NCBI GenBank assembly: GCA_022539475.1
Contig: VCMS01000025.1
Coordinates: forward strand, 271,267 to 335,266
Source of the DNA: Gracilaria domingensis
Taxonomy: Eukaryota > Rhodophyta > Florideophyceae > Gracilariales > Gracilariaceae
Direction: 5' to 3'
Length of the DNA: 64,000 nt
In this document: positions 32,796 to 44,906 of the stretch, piece after piece
How positions within the stretch are numbered: position 1 is the first letter of the stretch
Layout: each line of letters starts with the position of its first letter
The notes under the pieces: model-generated
Told to the model about the DNA's origin: nothing
What the model saw: only the letters and a program-made list of their open reading frames with translations
Databases searched by the model: none
Translations under genes and position numbers: made by a program

Positions 32796-33461
32796 CTACA
32801 CCGGCTTCGGAACACACCTGAACCCAACCCTAGTCTTCTTCTTTTTCTCCATCTTCTCCATCTTCTCCTTTCCAACCTTCGGCCTCACTTCATCCTGCTC
32901 CACCTCTAGTTTCCTCGCCACAATTGGCCTCTTCTCCCCGTACTTCCTCTTTCGGCCACTCTTCTTTTCTTCGTTACCCGCAACAATTTCATCCTCACCC
33001 AAACTCTCCGTAGCCGGCACAACGTCCCTCAAATACTCATCTGCATCCACACTAGCCCCATCGACCCCGACCCCTACCCCGACCCCGTTCACAATCCTCA
33101 TTTCAGGAGTCACCGGAGTACCCCGGACTTGACGTACATAGTCCCGCTTCTCACTGAAATCCTTCAGCTTCCCCTCTAGCTCCTGCACTCGACCGATCAA
33201 CTCTTTTTGCCCATCCTTCAATCCCCTTAGCTCCCTAGCAACAAATCCTGTGACCTTCTTCGTCAGTCGACGAACGCCCTCATCAATGCGGGTCCCCATC
33301 GCCCCTGCGCACCCCAACATCGCCATGGACCACCAGTCCAGCTCATCCTTGTCCTCCCCTTCATCTTCCTCCGCAAAACTCCTCTTAATCTTCTTATGAG
33401 ACCTCTCCCCATCGCTGGGATCTCACGGACACTTCACGTTCGAATGAGACTTGCCGCTCAT
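32796..33461 (-). pseudogene. Module gene (i), copy A: small coiled-coil protein with internal TGA
   Basis: 222 codons in one frame from ATG 33461, interrupted only by TGA at codon 13 (33423-33425), where copy B has a TGG Trp codon. After an acidic DELDWW segment there is a helical, heptad-like region (LTKKVTGFVARELRGLK...), a Gly-Val repeat (NGVGVGVGV), an acidic patch and a very basic C-terminus (KEKMEKMEKKKKTR). The family is unknown; the protein may be a DNA-associated or oligomerising factor. Confidence 0.5.
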
Positions 33462-33493
33462 GATCAGATTTCAATGAGCGGGAACGTATCGGC

Positions 33494-33598
33494 AGGGAGA
33501 AGGGAAAGGAAACGACAAGGGACAGAAGGGAACGGGAACGGGAAAGGAGGGGCACGGAAACGGAAGGGATCCGAAACGGAAGGGATCCGAAACGGGAG
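33494..33598. repeat. Purine-rich simple repeat
   Basis: A strongly purine-rich tract (variants of AAGGGAACGG) ends in two exact copies of a 16-bp unit at 33561-33576 and 33577-33592. It lies between the divergent starts of module genes (i) and (ii). Confidence 0.7.
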
Positions 33599-33959
33599 AT
33601 GACGAAACTCTATTCGTGCGTAGGTGCTCCGTGAACTTATCACGGCGCGAAAACCCTGTCATGTATGTACGCGCTTTCACCACCACTGTCTAGCACCCGT
33701 TCTTATCCCTGTGAAACAAGTTGTTTTTCAAAAATAATTTCAAAAATTCTAGCCCAATTCCCCAGTTTTCAACCGTCTCCCCCTCTTCATATTACCAATT
33801 CTTCATCATCCATGTACCTCATTCCTTACTTATATCAATGCCTCGTCTCATAGTATAGTATAAAAGCAACCAGTCTAATCAATCGTTTATGAAAACCATG
33901 TTCTCTACATGTCAGTAGCCTCCAATTTGAAAGAAGCGTAATAGTAGAGCTGTTTTCCT

Positions 33960-35275
33960 ATGTATTGTAACTCACAAACAGTCCAAGTTCTAACAGATAA
34001 ATGGACCGCATCTCTACAACCATCGAAAGCCCCCTTTTCTCTCCTTTGGTACGAATTCGAAAACGAAACTGTTCCGCAATGGTCCTTCGCAATACACCAA
34101 GTACGGGAAATCCCGCTAAACAATCGACTGCGTTCTGTACGTATCCAGCTGGATGCTTTCCCACATGCAACGTACATCACTTCCAACAACTGCCTTCAGT
34201 TACAGTACGACTTCGATGCTGAAGAAGCTTCCATTCGTAGGGTGCAAACTCTCATCACTCCCGCACTGCAGAATGAGCTCAATGAGCTCTATGAAATACT
34301 ACCTGACACACCCCGTCACGAAAGTATTCTGGAGCACCCACCCTTTACTCACGCTATTCGAACACTCCCAGAGCTTTCAAATGATATATATCAGTCAAGA
34401 TTCTACTCTCGGAATCCTCTCAGCGTGCTTTCGCCACCTTCAATGGTGTTATTTGCTGCATTGTTAACGGTAGCCATAGGCGCGCTTTACGGTATCATCA
34501 AGCCCGTCTTGGTTCAAGCGCTTCTATTCAAGCGCTCCTCTCGCCATGCTTAGCTAGATTTCACCATTCTCTACAGCATTCTGGAGACCATGTTACACAT
34601 TATTCTCTTCGACCTCGCCTTTTCGCTACATACCGCAAGATACGGTACCCTAGCTCTCGGACCGATGATTCCTTCGCACATGACGAGCCCTCCTCCATAT
34701 TGAGGAATAAATAATTGGGTATAGCGGTCGGTGGCCTTTTCGTTCTCAATCTTTCCATCTTCGTCACCTATCAACTCCGTCCATCCACGTCCAATCTTAT
34801 TGATTCTGTCAGAACAGCCTCTATAGCTTTTTTTCCAGGTGGATTTCTATTCGGGCTGTTCACTATCTTCGTGAACGCACTCTCTATATTCTACTCTACA
34901 GGCAACACCTTTAACAACATTGAACCGCTCTCGCACCGCGTAGGAACTCGATGGGAAAGGCTCTGTCTCTACATCCGTTGTGTCCTACACTCCTTCAGAA
35001 AGGCTCTCTTTTTCCATGATGTATTGCTTTCCATCAGAATGTTTTTGAACAGAGTGGTCCCAGTATTCTTCGCACACACGCTTTTTAATTCGCTATAACC
35101 ATCAGCCATTCGTATGTACAGAGGCATCCCCCCTCTTCTTACAAACACCATATTCGTTGCACTTCTTGTGTGTGCGGGTATCGTCAAGCACGAACCACGG
35201 GTCAACCTCAAGAGGTACTTCTGTGCACTCGGAGAGCATCCTAGACCCCAGACTCGGCATCTATTGCAGAAATAA
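33960..35275 (+). pseudogene. Module gene (ii), copy A: polytopic membrane protein
   Basis: Starts at ATG 33960, about 100 bases after a TATAAAA box near 33860. A soluble N-terminal region of about 150 residues (AFPHATYIT, ILEHPPF) leads into membrane segments (TVAIGALYGIIKP). Copy A stops at TAG 34551-34553 and has another stop and frame change near 34.70 kb. It has a further stop at 35096-35098, and homology to copy B continues to 35275. Here the soluble and membrane parts are still in one frame, which shows the frame break in copy B is secondary. Confidence 0.55.
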
Positions 35276-35509
35276 TTTAGACACTAGCTACGATAGTTAT
35301 TAGTAGTACATAGATAAAGAACAAACATTGACCTCTTTCTTAATGAAGTCCCTTTGTGGAAACATATGAAACTATATATAGCACTTGTGACATAAGATTT
35401 TACGCAAAACAACAATCAATATCTGCAACAACAACAAAACATGGTGACGACATCTCCGGATATCCACTCGTTAACTGCAATATCATAAAATCATAAATTC
35501 ATGGCTCGT

Positions 35510-38500
35510 TCAGTTCTCCTCCCCATCCTCTGTCCCTTCCTCCATCCCCTGCGCTTCATAATTCTCGTCTTCTTCGTCGCTGTCCCCTTCCTCGACCTTC
35601 AACTCATCCTCTTCGTCCTCGTCCTCCCCATCCTCCACCGATTCTATGTCCACCGCAGGACCACCTGTGTTGTCCTTCATTCCCATGAGGTCGTCTTCTT
35701 CCACAAAAGTCGGTCGAAAATGGTGATTCAGATGAACTGCATCCGGCAAACTGTACTTCTCTGGTACCATATACATATGGTAGCGAAACAGTGGGTTTTC
35801 CGGAAATCTTCCATCTTTAGTGCCCGTACCGGCATGAAATACATCCCCCTCCCAATAAACACAGACATAGGTGGGACAAAGAAATTTCTCACCACCATTC
35901 CTCGTGCCAACCCTTCAAATGCCTTTGCTGTTACAGCAAAATGACCGTGGGATCCTTCACATATCCAAAGTGGGAACGACACAGTTCCGGAGACCATCAC
36001 AAAGTACCCCGGGTTCTTCCCCTCCAGCTTGTCTTCGTTTGTCAAGGTCTCGAAGTCGGTATGTAGTTGCTGTCGCTGAAGCCACTCCGGTACATAAGAT
36101 CCTTCCTCCGGTCTTCGGTGCATACATTCTCTCATTCGGTTGCTTGTTGTCTTGTAGCCCCAACGCCGCACATATCTGACCAAGCCGAGCATCTAAAAAC
36201 GCCCTCTTCTTCACAAGCAAACGCGTCTCCGGTCTATTCTCTAGCTCGTCCACTATACCTCTTCTCGTCGTCATATACCTCCCATTGTCCGCGTTGATTA
36301 TAGAAATCCATGTAGTTCGGTTCTCTGGTACCCTGAGGTCTGGGGCTTCTTCGAAACTTTTTTTGAAGAAGTCCAATAACTCGACGCTTACATCCACACC
36401 GATGAGCTTGCTGGGACTTTCCGCCAACTTCAAAAGGTCGTTGTCACAAGCAAAGCCTTCCAAAATACAGAAACCTCTCTCCCGACGCCCAGCCTTCTTG
36501 TTCACAAAATACATATACGTGACGGAATCGTTCTTCACTGCCTCCGCCCATAGGGTCCCATCATCAACCTCCCCTTGTCCTAACGCCTCGTTGAGAAGCT
36601 TCTGACCCTGATACGCAGCATGCCAAAACACAGCATGATGTACTCCTTTAAAGTCCTTCGGCTCGAGCAAATGTCCTCGGTGCTCCTTCTGGAGATGTAT
36701 CGCATCCATCCACGGATATACCGACTTAATCCCGTCCACTCCAGGAGGCCACTTGGTAGGAACTGCTTTCAACAATTTCAACCACGAATCCCCCCCCTCG
36801 TAAGGTCCTTCGTCTGCTTTCTTCAGCCCGGGGGTAGAATTTCCGGGATTGTGTCGTCGAAAGGATCCGTGTCGTCTTCTCGCGTCTCAACATTCGGCGC
36901 TGAATCAGAGTCCGTGTCGCTGCTGAAGGAGATTTGATGAGCTTTGAGGAAGCTTCTGACCCCTTTCCCTCCAAGCTTACGCAGATGATTGATAACTAAT
37001 GTTTCGTCTTGGGGCACTTTGCTTACTTTCGCCTTCTTCTGAGCCCTGGGGTTGCTAGCGCTCGTCATCTTCCTTCGTCGACGACTTTTCTGGTGCTCCT
37101 TCTCAACCCCGCACCACTTGGCTCTACTAAAACCACGTCGCTTACCACTTCCTGAACGTCTTCCCTGCATTCTTCGCCTTAACAAGTTTAGAACGCGACG
37201 CCCGAGTATCCGGTTTAGTGACTTGGGTCCTGGCGTGGTCGCTTTTCCCCCTCCCGCCGTAGCAGACGGCCCCACAGTCGAATTGAAATCCACCTCGGCG
37301 GACTTCTTCAGCTTTTGACGAGCATAGGCCACCCTTCTCGATATCTTTCCGCCCCAAAGCTTCTTTGTCGCTGCAGTTTCTAGGCGTGCGGCCTGTGTGG
37401 CAAGATACTCACGAAGGCTGAGTTTCTCAAACCTAGTGACTTCAATCTGCATCTCGTACACTTCCTTCAGAGACAGTCTCTTTCTTTTCGATACTTCGAC
37501 GGCCAGCTCATTTAGGGACCGGCAGCACATAAAGAAATACTTTCGTATATCTTCAAAGCGGCCCTTCAGTTTGGACTCTCGTCTTTCGCAAAATATGCTG
37601 CCAGGGCGTCCAGGTTGAAATCGGTTGTGTCCTCAGCCATAGAAAAGAACTCATCACTGGAGATACATGTAATACCAATTTCATTATACTCCCGAGACAC
37701 ATTTTCAAATGCTTCAGCAATCGAGGACTCTTGGCGACCTTCAAACCCATCTCCGCAAACCTCGATAGATGCCTAATATGGTACTGACCTATGATTCCGC
37801 ATACAATTAAGGCACCCGCTACAGCGGTCCTTGTCATGTTGTTCAACACTTTCTTCTCCTCTTCAACCATCGCGGTTATAAAGGATACAATGGAATGAAC
37901 CTTGTCAGCGAAGTTCATAAGTCGGGCCTGCTTCAGTCCATCGTTCAAAGCATTACCCAGGCTCAGAAGCCCCCTAGTTTTCATCTTTTGTCCATCCTTT
38001 CTCCTCCATAAGGAAACGGTAAGTCCTTTACACAATTTCCTTATCTTTGCATCCTCCTCACATAGTTCCTTGAGTGCCACAAGACGATGAGCCCCATCTA
38101 TGAGGATACACGTAACTTTCAGGCGATTGCCCTCCACCATCTCCTTCTCGGACTTACCCGTGATCAAAATAGCAAAACGCATCGTTCCAAGGGCCTGAAG
38201 AAACCCTTTCCTTCGAATCTCGCCTTCAAAGCTTCAAAATGCTCCCGAACTTTCCCTCTCACAGTTGCGTCCGGGATTTGGATTAGGTCGATGTCCACCT
38301 TCACGGACTCGTACTCATAATGTTCCAGGGTGAACTTGAGCGACGCCAGACTCATATTCACGTCATCCGTAGGTAATTCATCACCTTCGTCGAATAGTTC
38401 ATTGACGTTTCCAGCCAAGCTCTCCTTCACCAAGACAACGTCATCATCATCCACTTCATCCACATCCACAAATTCCATTCTAGCTCCACTGCGACTCCCA

Positions 38501-39382
38501 GCCATTTCAATCGCTTCAGGAGTGCTATTTCTGGACGACCCAGACTGCACATTCATCGCTGGTTGCTTCCGTAATGCAGAGACCGCACTCTCTGGAGTTG
38601 TGGTCAATTGTTCAGTTCCTACCTTTGTACCATCTTGGTCTTGCTTAGATGAAGTTTTAGGCACAGGCCCAGGCGCTGGGGCGGTACTTCCTTCCCCCTT
38701 TGTTCTTCTGTTGTTTGCCTGGTGTTTTGGCCTGGGCTACCTGAGGTGGCAACCGCTTCCCACTCGGTGTACGCGAGGGTTTCGGTGTTTCCGCCATACG
38801 CACTCGTTTCCCTCCTGTCGTGGACGCCGCATTGGTATGCCCTGATCCTCACTGGGCACCTGCGGCGTGGTGGTCGGAACGGTCTCACCCGAAGCCATGA
38901 AGTCCAAGTACCAAGCACAGAAACCCATCTTGTTTAAGTCCGCAACGGTCGTCGGAATGTAGTCTTCATCCGTACACTTAAAGGGATACGAGTACAATGT
39001 ATGGAGCTCCTTCGATACATCAGCTCGCCATATACCGACTATGTCCTCTCCCGGCTTTCCTTCCAGTTGTGACCATGCATTTCTCTTCGATAGTCTTTGG
39101 CGTCGCCGCCAGACTCGATGGCCACCACATCAGCCGTGCCAATTGGGACCTTTCCCCTCCATTCCCCGCGATAAGAAGCGTCACTTTGTCCCCCGGTGCT
39201 GGTTTCGCTTTCCCCGGGTTAGAGCTCATACTCGTCTACAGATTCTGTGCTTCCTCACTACTCTTCTTCCCTCCTTCTTTTGTCTTCTTCGCACTTCGAA
39301 GATGCAGCGCCATGGGGTTGCGAACTTTCCGCGGCTTTCGGGAGCGCCTCATCTGCAGGTTCCCCAATCCTCTTGGCTCCAT
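35510..39382 (-). pseudogene. Module gene (iii), copy A: ParB-like / 2OG-oxygenase-like protein
   Basis: Reading down from ATG 39382 (the conserved start MEPRGLG..., matching MDMRGLG... in B). Pieces in changing frames correspond to the whole of copy B. They are the basic N-terminus and the EFVDVDEVDDDD acidic tract (38.66-38.16 kb), then the ParB/Srx-like LIDGAHRLVAL region (38.18-37.55 kb). A basic linker follows (37.53-36.82 kb), then the oxygenase-like domain with QLHTDF at about 36.06 kb. The acidic tail ends at 35510. At least five frame breaks occur. Its value is comparative: at the sites of the stops in copy B this copy has sense codons, so the ancestor was one continuous polypeptide. 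Confidence 0.65.
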
Positions 39383-39700
39383 TATATAGCGTGTTTTAAT
39401 TTAGCTTAGTCAAACACCTATAAAGGTTGAATGCAGAACATATCGGTAATCGTATAATGCTCTGATCACGTCAGCAAACGGCGCACCGGCTCAGTTTGAA
39501 CAGGGTACATGCTTCGCTGTCGGTTGAAGTGTCGCACCCGTTCGTATCACAGATTTGTATTGCAGCTCGCGGGAATGCTCGCGTGAATATTCGCGTCACT
39601 TTGAAAGAGTGGTACAGGCCGTTAGAGAGGGTGTAGAAGGCTTAGATGCATACCAGACAGCATGATCAACCCTCACGGTTTCCCTCCTGGTACCCTCCTG

Positions 39701-39757
39701 TGGTGGCAGGATGCGACGCGTTAGACCGCGGTCTGAACACGTCGCATCCGGCCACCA
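39701..39757. repeat. Imperfect palindrome in the copy A divergent promoter
   Basis: Arms of about 28 bases centred on GACCGCGGTC (centre 39728/39729), with a one-base indel and a few mismatches. The outer ends are TGGTGGC and GCCACCA. It lies between the starts of genes (iii) and (iv), the same position as the much longer palindrome of copy B, but the sequences are unrelated. Confidence 0.75.
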
Positions 39758-39969
39758 GGGGGGTCACTACTAGGTGATTCTACACAAGTCTGCGTTCTAC
39801 ACCCGCTCTCGCAACCCTGTTCACACCCTCCTTTGTACGACTAACACCGGCTCAAATACGAATTTAGAATAACGGTTCATCACCGCCGTCTACCACTCTT
39901 TCGAGAACTCCTCCAGCGAGTTTCATCGCCACCGTGTATTTCGCTTTCACGAGTTCTTGCGAGAGTTAC

Positions 39970-42900
39970 ATGGCGCCTGTCGAAAACAGACCCTCCTGTG
40001 GTCTTAGCAGCAGAGCGATGTCGACTAGCGCATCTTCCGTGGCATCTTCGGAGTCTAGCTCCGGTGAGAAGGATATTATGGCGACGCGCTTCCTTCGTTT
40101 GTTCAGCATACTTCTCGACCTGAGAGACTCGTTTGCGGCGTCTCGAGGAGGCATTGGTTCCCCTCGTCAGGTTGGATACACGGCTCTGGTTGAGTACGCT
40201 GTCTCAAACCGTGCCAGTCTGGCTTGTGCACGGGAATTTTCTCACGGATGTTACGAAAAGCACGTACGCAAACTATACGCCGCAGGAGCTGGTGAAGATA
40301 AGTACAGATGTTAGGTTCATAAGTCGGGTCTACAAGTATGTCCGTATCATTGACGTGGATGACTGGAGTCAGGATCGTCCGGTGAGGGATGTTTTCGAAT
40401 GGAGTTTGGATAAGAATGTGGATGCGGGAATTCTTTTATGGAGCGTGTGTTCTGGAATGACTTATTCAAAGAGCTTGGTCCCGGATCCAAGCAGACGAAG
40501 AAAACTACCTTCCGGATTGAGCGTGCTACTCGTTTTCAGCAGTTGCTCTATCTATCCCTAGTGAAGCGTATCACTACGGAGAGGCGACTCCCAGTCGCGA
40601 AGAAGGCGAGGACTGCAACTGGTTCTCGAAGACATGTGCCGTTTGTGGATGGTTTCGTCATGTCAAACCAAGAGCACATAAGGCGGATGTATTATGCTGT
40701 GCAAATGGTATGTCTAAGATGGGATTCCTTCGCTTTCAAATTGGATTTCGTGACACAGAACAAATGCTGTTACCGTTTCTTGCCATGGAGAAAGTGACGC
40801 TTTCTTACAGCGCAATTGAGTCCCGTTCTTCCGGATACAGCCCAGCATCGGTGTTCAAAACATTGAGGATCGAAGTGGAGCCAACCACAGAGGTCAACGC
40901 TACTGTGCCTTGGGTTCACACCCTTTCGGATGATATCGATACCAAACTAAGGGATTTGTCAAAAGAGTTCCTGTCCGATTTGAACAAGGTTGTCTTAAAC
41001 GGATTTCTGTACAAAATGTGCGCTACTACCAAGTGGGAACTGCTGGAAGGCTTTCGAAGGAAACTTCGGACACAGTTTCCATCTCGTTTTGATGCTTTCT
41101 CTGATGAGTATTTGGCTACTCTTCGTTCCGCTATTGTCCAGCTGAACCTGACTTCTTCCCAGCAGCCATCCCGGGTCATTCTTTCAGGACGTCAGGAAGG
41201 AAGCAACACGGTCAAGGTGAAGATTGAGGATACGGTTACGGCACAGAGAACAATTTCCTCCAGCCCAATGGCTAGGGCGGTGGGTAAAACATTCGGTAAA
41301 ACATCCGGTGCAGACCCGGGTCCGGTGGATGTCATTGTCGTAGACGACACGGATGATGATGACGGTGGAGCGCACCCCCTTTCTAATGTTCCTGATGGTG
41401 TTCTTCCACGACTTTGGCGATGTGAGGACGACGAAGGCTCTCGGTGTGGTCAAAAAGAACATGGAGCAACAGTTCTCTTTGCATTGCGTTGGTTATGAAG
41501 AGTTAGTGGACGCTCATGGTACACTGTTACCTTCCGATAATTCCCTAGAGGGCAATGTTCAGCTCGTACTCACGGACCCACCTTATGGTATATGTGACAG
41601 TGAGCATGATAAGCTTCTCGACGAAGATATGGTTAATACTGCAGAAATGATGGCCGCAATGCTTCGACCTGGAGCTCATTTTATAGTGCTCTGTATTATC
41701 AAACAGTTCGCGGACTGGGAGGAGATTCTACCTTGGCACAAATCGGAGAATGCAGTCGGGAGGCAAAGTGCTTCGTTCTTAGTCGACCCCACACCGATGC
41801 AATTCATTCGCTCTTGTATGCACACTTTGAAGAACCCCGGAAGGTACACAACACGGTTGTTCTCTGCAACCGAGTATGCCGTGCAGGGAGTCTGGAATGG
41901 AAACGCGTACGAGGAGCAGAAAGTGATGGTGAACTACAAAAATTTCAACTACGTTCCCACGCAGTTTTCCGGGCATTACTCCATTATCGATCAGGTTCCG
42001 TATCTGAAGGCTGGTGAAGGACTCCGTTGGAGGCTAAAGAAGTGTTCCAAAATACACTCGGTTCAGGTTCGCCCCGAACAGAAACCGAGGGCACTGCTAA
42101 AGGAACTCATTGCCAGGTTCTCAAATCCGAGGGACGTTGTGGTTGATCCCTATAGTGGAACATTTTCCGGTGCCTTGGCGTGCATGGACATGGAAGGGCC
42201 CCGACGCTTCGTTGAATGTGAGAGGGATGAGCAGTGCTTCGCTCATGCTGAACACAATGCTGTAGTGATGTATGCGAGGAAGGTTTGGGGTAACGAGTTC
42301 AACGCAAGAATAACTGTCAGTAATGAGGTCGTTCAAGCCTCGTATTTAGTACAGACAACGTTCCCGGAAGGGAAGCAAAGAACCTCGCGTATATGGACCG
42401 CACCGAAAGGATTCCCGCCATACCAATGTTTCCCGTTTCATATCAATTCCTACATCGCAACATTTTGCAGAGAACCGAGTCTCATCGCGCAGCACAAAGA
42501 GAAACCGGTGCACGAGTGGCCTCTGAATCTCCAACGCACATGGGAGACGATGGATGTACAGAGTTTGCTCGCCGCTGAAGCAGCAGGTTTATGGTTGTAC
42601 AGGAAGAAATCAAATATCAAACACCCCATGAGTGGAGATGGAGTGTTGAGTAGTAGATCGTTCTCGGAAGGAGAGGTTGTTGGGTACTTCTATAGGGCAT
42701 TGGTATATCATGACATAAGCCGACGCAATGCAAAACATATGAAATACGGAAGCGGAGTGCTCGGTGCCACCGTTCCTCGTTTCAGGAGGTATTGCATGGA
42801 AGTGAAGCTGAATGGGCAGATGTACAGCACGCTTCCTCACTATGATTCCGAAATCAAAACTGCAATTGCCTGGGTAATACCCGCTCCTTTCTGTACAGCG

Positions 42901-43600
42901 GGCTACATCAATGATGCTTCGTACCCCCAGAGAGGTGAATTGATGTCCATTTGATGTCCCTAAGATGACCGGCATTAAAATTACGAGATCTAAAGATGTC
43001 CACTTGATCTCCTTTAGATGTCCATATGATGCGCGTAAATGATCTACATATGATGCATCAAAGATAAACGACTGATAATCCCCCGATGCGCATATGATGT
43101 ACGAAGAGATGTCCAATGGATTCTGCGATGTCCAAGTGATACCCTTCAGATTCCGGGACATCCAATGGACATATTGTCGTGCATCATTTGAGTATCTTTG
43201 GAAGAGGTTTTGTGCATCCAAGGAATATCTAACGGACATCAATTAGGGACATCTTTCGTGCTATCTCTGCACATCATTGGGATATCGTGGATGCGCAGAA
43301 GATGTCCGAATGGTATTCCAAAGATGCCCCAAATTTTCATCCGATGGATATCCAACGCACATCACTTTTCCTCTCTGGGACCGAGATGGGGACGAAGAGA
43401 AGGATTTGGCCGAGATGGAGCCTTACCAAGGCCGCTTACCAAACATTATTACTCGACAGCTCTCCGAGCATCAAGCTACCACATTGGGTACACTCGCAAG
43501 CTATAGACTACTGTGGGTGACGGCTACAAGGCATATTCATGAACACGACGAACTGTACGTAGACTATGGTCCCAGCTATCCATGGGAGAGATATTTGTAA
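39970..43600 (+). pseudogene. Module gene (iv), copy A: DNA methyltransferase-SET fusion, frameshifted and MITE-interrupted
   Basis: From ATG 39970 the N-terminal half is broken by about four frame changes (near 40.24, 40.43, 40.71 and 41.4 kb). From 41.4 kb a single frame runs through the methyltransferase motifs: LTDPPYGI near 41.57 kb and VVVDPYSGTFSGA near 42.15 kb, which is closer to the canonical DPFxGSGT than copy B. It continues across CAA (42334-42336), where copy B has TAA, into the SET domain. The SET region is split by the insertion 42926-43379 and resumes to end with DELYVDYGPSYPWE at 43600. This continuous frame is the direct evidence that the two enzymes were made as one protein. 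Confidence 0.75.
42926..43379. mobile_element. 454-bp MITE-like insertion with inverted ends and 3-bp target duplication
   Basis: Starts CCCAGAGAGG and ends CCTCTCTGGG. The inverted similarity extends imperfectly for about 35 bases. It is flanked by the direct trinucleotide ACC (42923-42925 and 43380-43382). Module B provides the uninterrupted site in the SET domain. Inside are about ten copies of GATGTCC or GGACATC in both orientations. It is non-coding. A 3-bp duplication fits PIF/Harbinger- or CACTA-type transposases; no source transposase is visible here. Confidence 0.88.
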
Positions 43601-44002
43601 CTCTCCCATGCTTTATAGTTTGACGTATTACAAACTGTTGTAGTGTATTTCATGACTACAGCGTCATTTATTGAATGCATTCATCATTCCAGTAAACCTA
43701 TTCTTGCAGGAATCGACAACGTGGCACAAGGACGCATTGTCGTGCTAAGCAAAGAGCTACTAAGAATACTCCACAGCGATGAGAACTACCACCTCAAAAG
43801 TAACACCTCATAACTAACACCTCACCCCCAGGAGTTTGAACCAAGGAACAGAGGACCTTCATCATGAAGGCACCCGACAGAAGGACCTGGCACATAGAAC
43901 AAAAATACGGCAATGGGAAATGTGGAAAATTGGTATGAATGTCTGCCACAGGAAGGGACCAGCTCAATCAGGGCTCAAGAACCACTGGAGGTCTCCATCA
44001 AC
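43601..44002. other. Unassigned sequence left of the gap
   Basis: About 400 bases with no recognised gene. Module B at the equivalent place continues into gene (v), but no similarity was seen here. Confidence 0.4.
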
Positions 44003-44906
44003 NNNNNNNNNNNNNNNNNNNNNNNNNNNNNNNNNNNNNNNNNNNNNNNNNNNNNNNNNNNNNNNNNNNNNNNNNNNNNNNNNNNNNNNNNNNNNNNNNN
44101 NNNNNNNNNNNNNNNNNNNNNNNNNNNNNNNNNNNNNNNNNNNNNNNNNNNNNNNNNNNNNNNNNNNNNNNNNNNNNNNNNNNNNNNNNNNNNNNNNNNN
44201 NNNNNNNNNNNNNNNNNNNNNNNNNNNNNNNNNNNNNNNNNNNNNNNNNNNNNNNNNNNNNNNNNNNNNNNNNNNNNNNNNNNNNNNNNNNNNNNNNNNN
44301 NNNNNNNNNNNNNNNNNNNNNNNNNNNNNNNNNNNNNNNNNNNNNNNNNNNNNNNNNNNNNNNNNNNNNNNNNNNNNNNNNNNNNNNNNNNNNNNNNNNN
44401 NNNNNNNNNNNNNNNNNNNNNNNNNNNNNNNNNNNNNNNNNNNNNNNNNNNNNNNNNNNNNNNNNNNNNNNNNNNNNNNNNNNNNNNNNNNNNNNNNNNN
44501 NNNNNNNNNNNNNNNNNNNNNNNNNNNNNNNNNNNNNNNNNNNNNNNNNNNNNNNNNNNNNNNNNNNNNNNNNNNNNNNNNNNNNNNNNNNNNNNNNNNN
44601 NNNNNNNNNNNNNNNNNNNNNNNNNNNNNNNNNNNNNNNNNNNNNNNNNNNNNNNNNNNNNNNNNNNNNNNNNNNNNNNNNNNNNNNNNNNNNNNNNNNN
44701 NNNNNNNNNNNNNNNNNNNNNNNNNNNNNNNNNNNNNNNNNNNNNNNNNNNNNNNNNNNNNNNNNNNNNNNNNNNNNNNNNNNNNNNNNNNNNNNNNNNN
44801 NNNNNNNNNNNNNNNNNNNNNNNNNNNNNNNNNNNNNNNNNNNNNNNNNNNNNNNNNNNNNNNNNNNNNNNNNNNNNNNNNNNNNNNNNNNNNNNNNNNN
44901 NNNNNN
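44003..44906. other. Assembly gap (N)
   Basis: 904 consecutive N. Any open frame drawn across it is an artefact. Confidence 1.

Larger units (their letters stand above)
32796..43600. mobile_element. Module A: degraded copy of the methyltransferase-SET / ParB-oxygenase module
   Basis: Gene order and orientation match module B exactly: (i) minus, (ii) plus, (iii) minus, (iv) plus. Encoded proteins look roughly two-thirds identical where both are readable. Every gene in this copy has frameshifts or stops, and gene (iv) carries a 454-bp insertion. Calling it mobile is an inference from the duplication, the enzyme content and the surrounding transposons. No terminal repeats were identified and the right side is cut by an assembly gap. 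Confidence 0.5.

Noticed and set aside
35501-35944. Plus-strand hydrophobic ORF
   Set aside because: Antisense shadow of the acidic tail of module gene (iii); Glu/Asp codons read backwards give Leu/Phe/Val.
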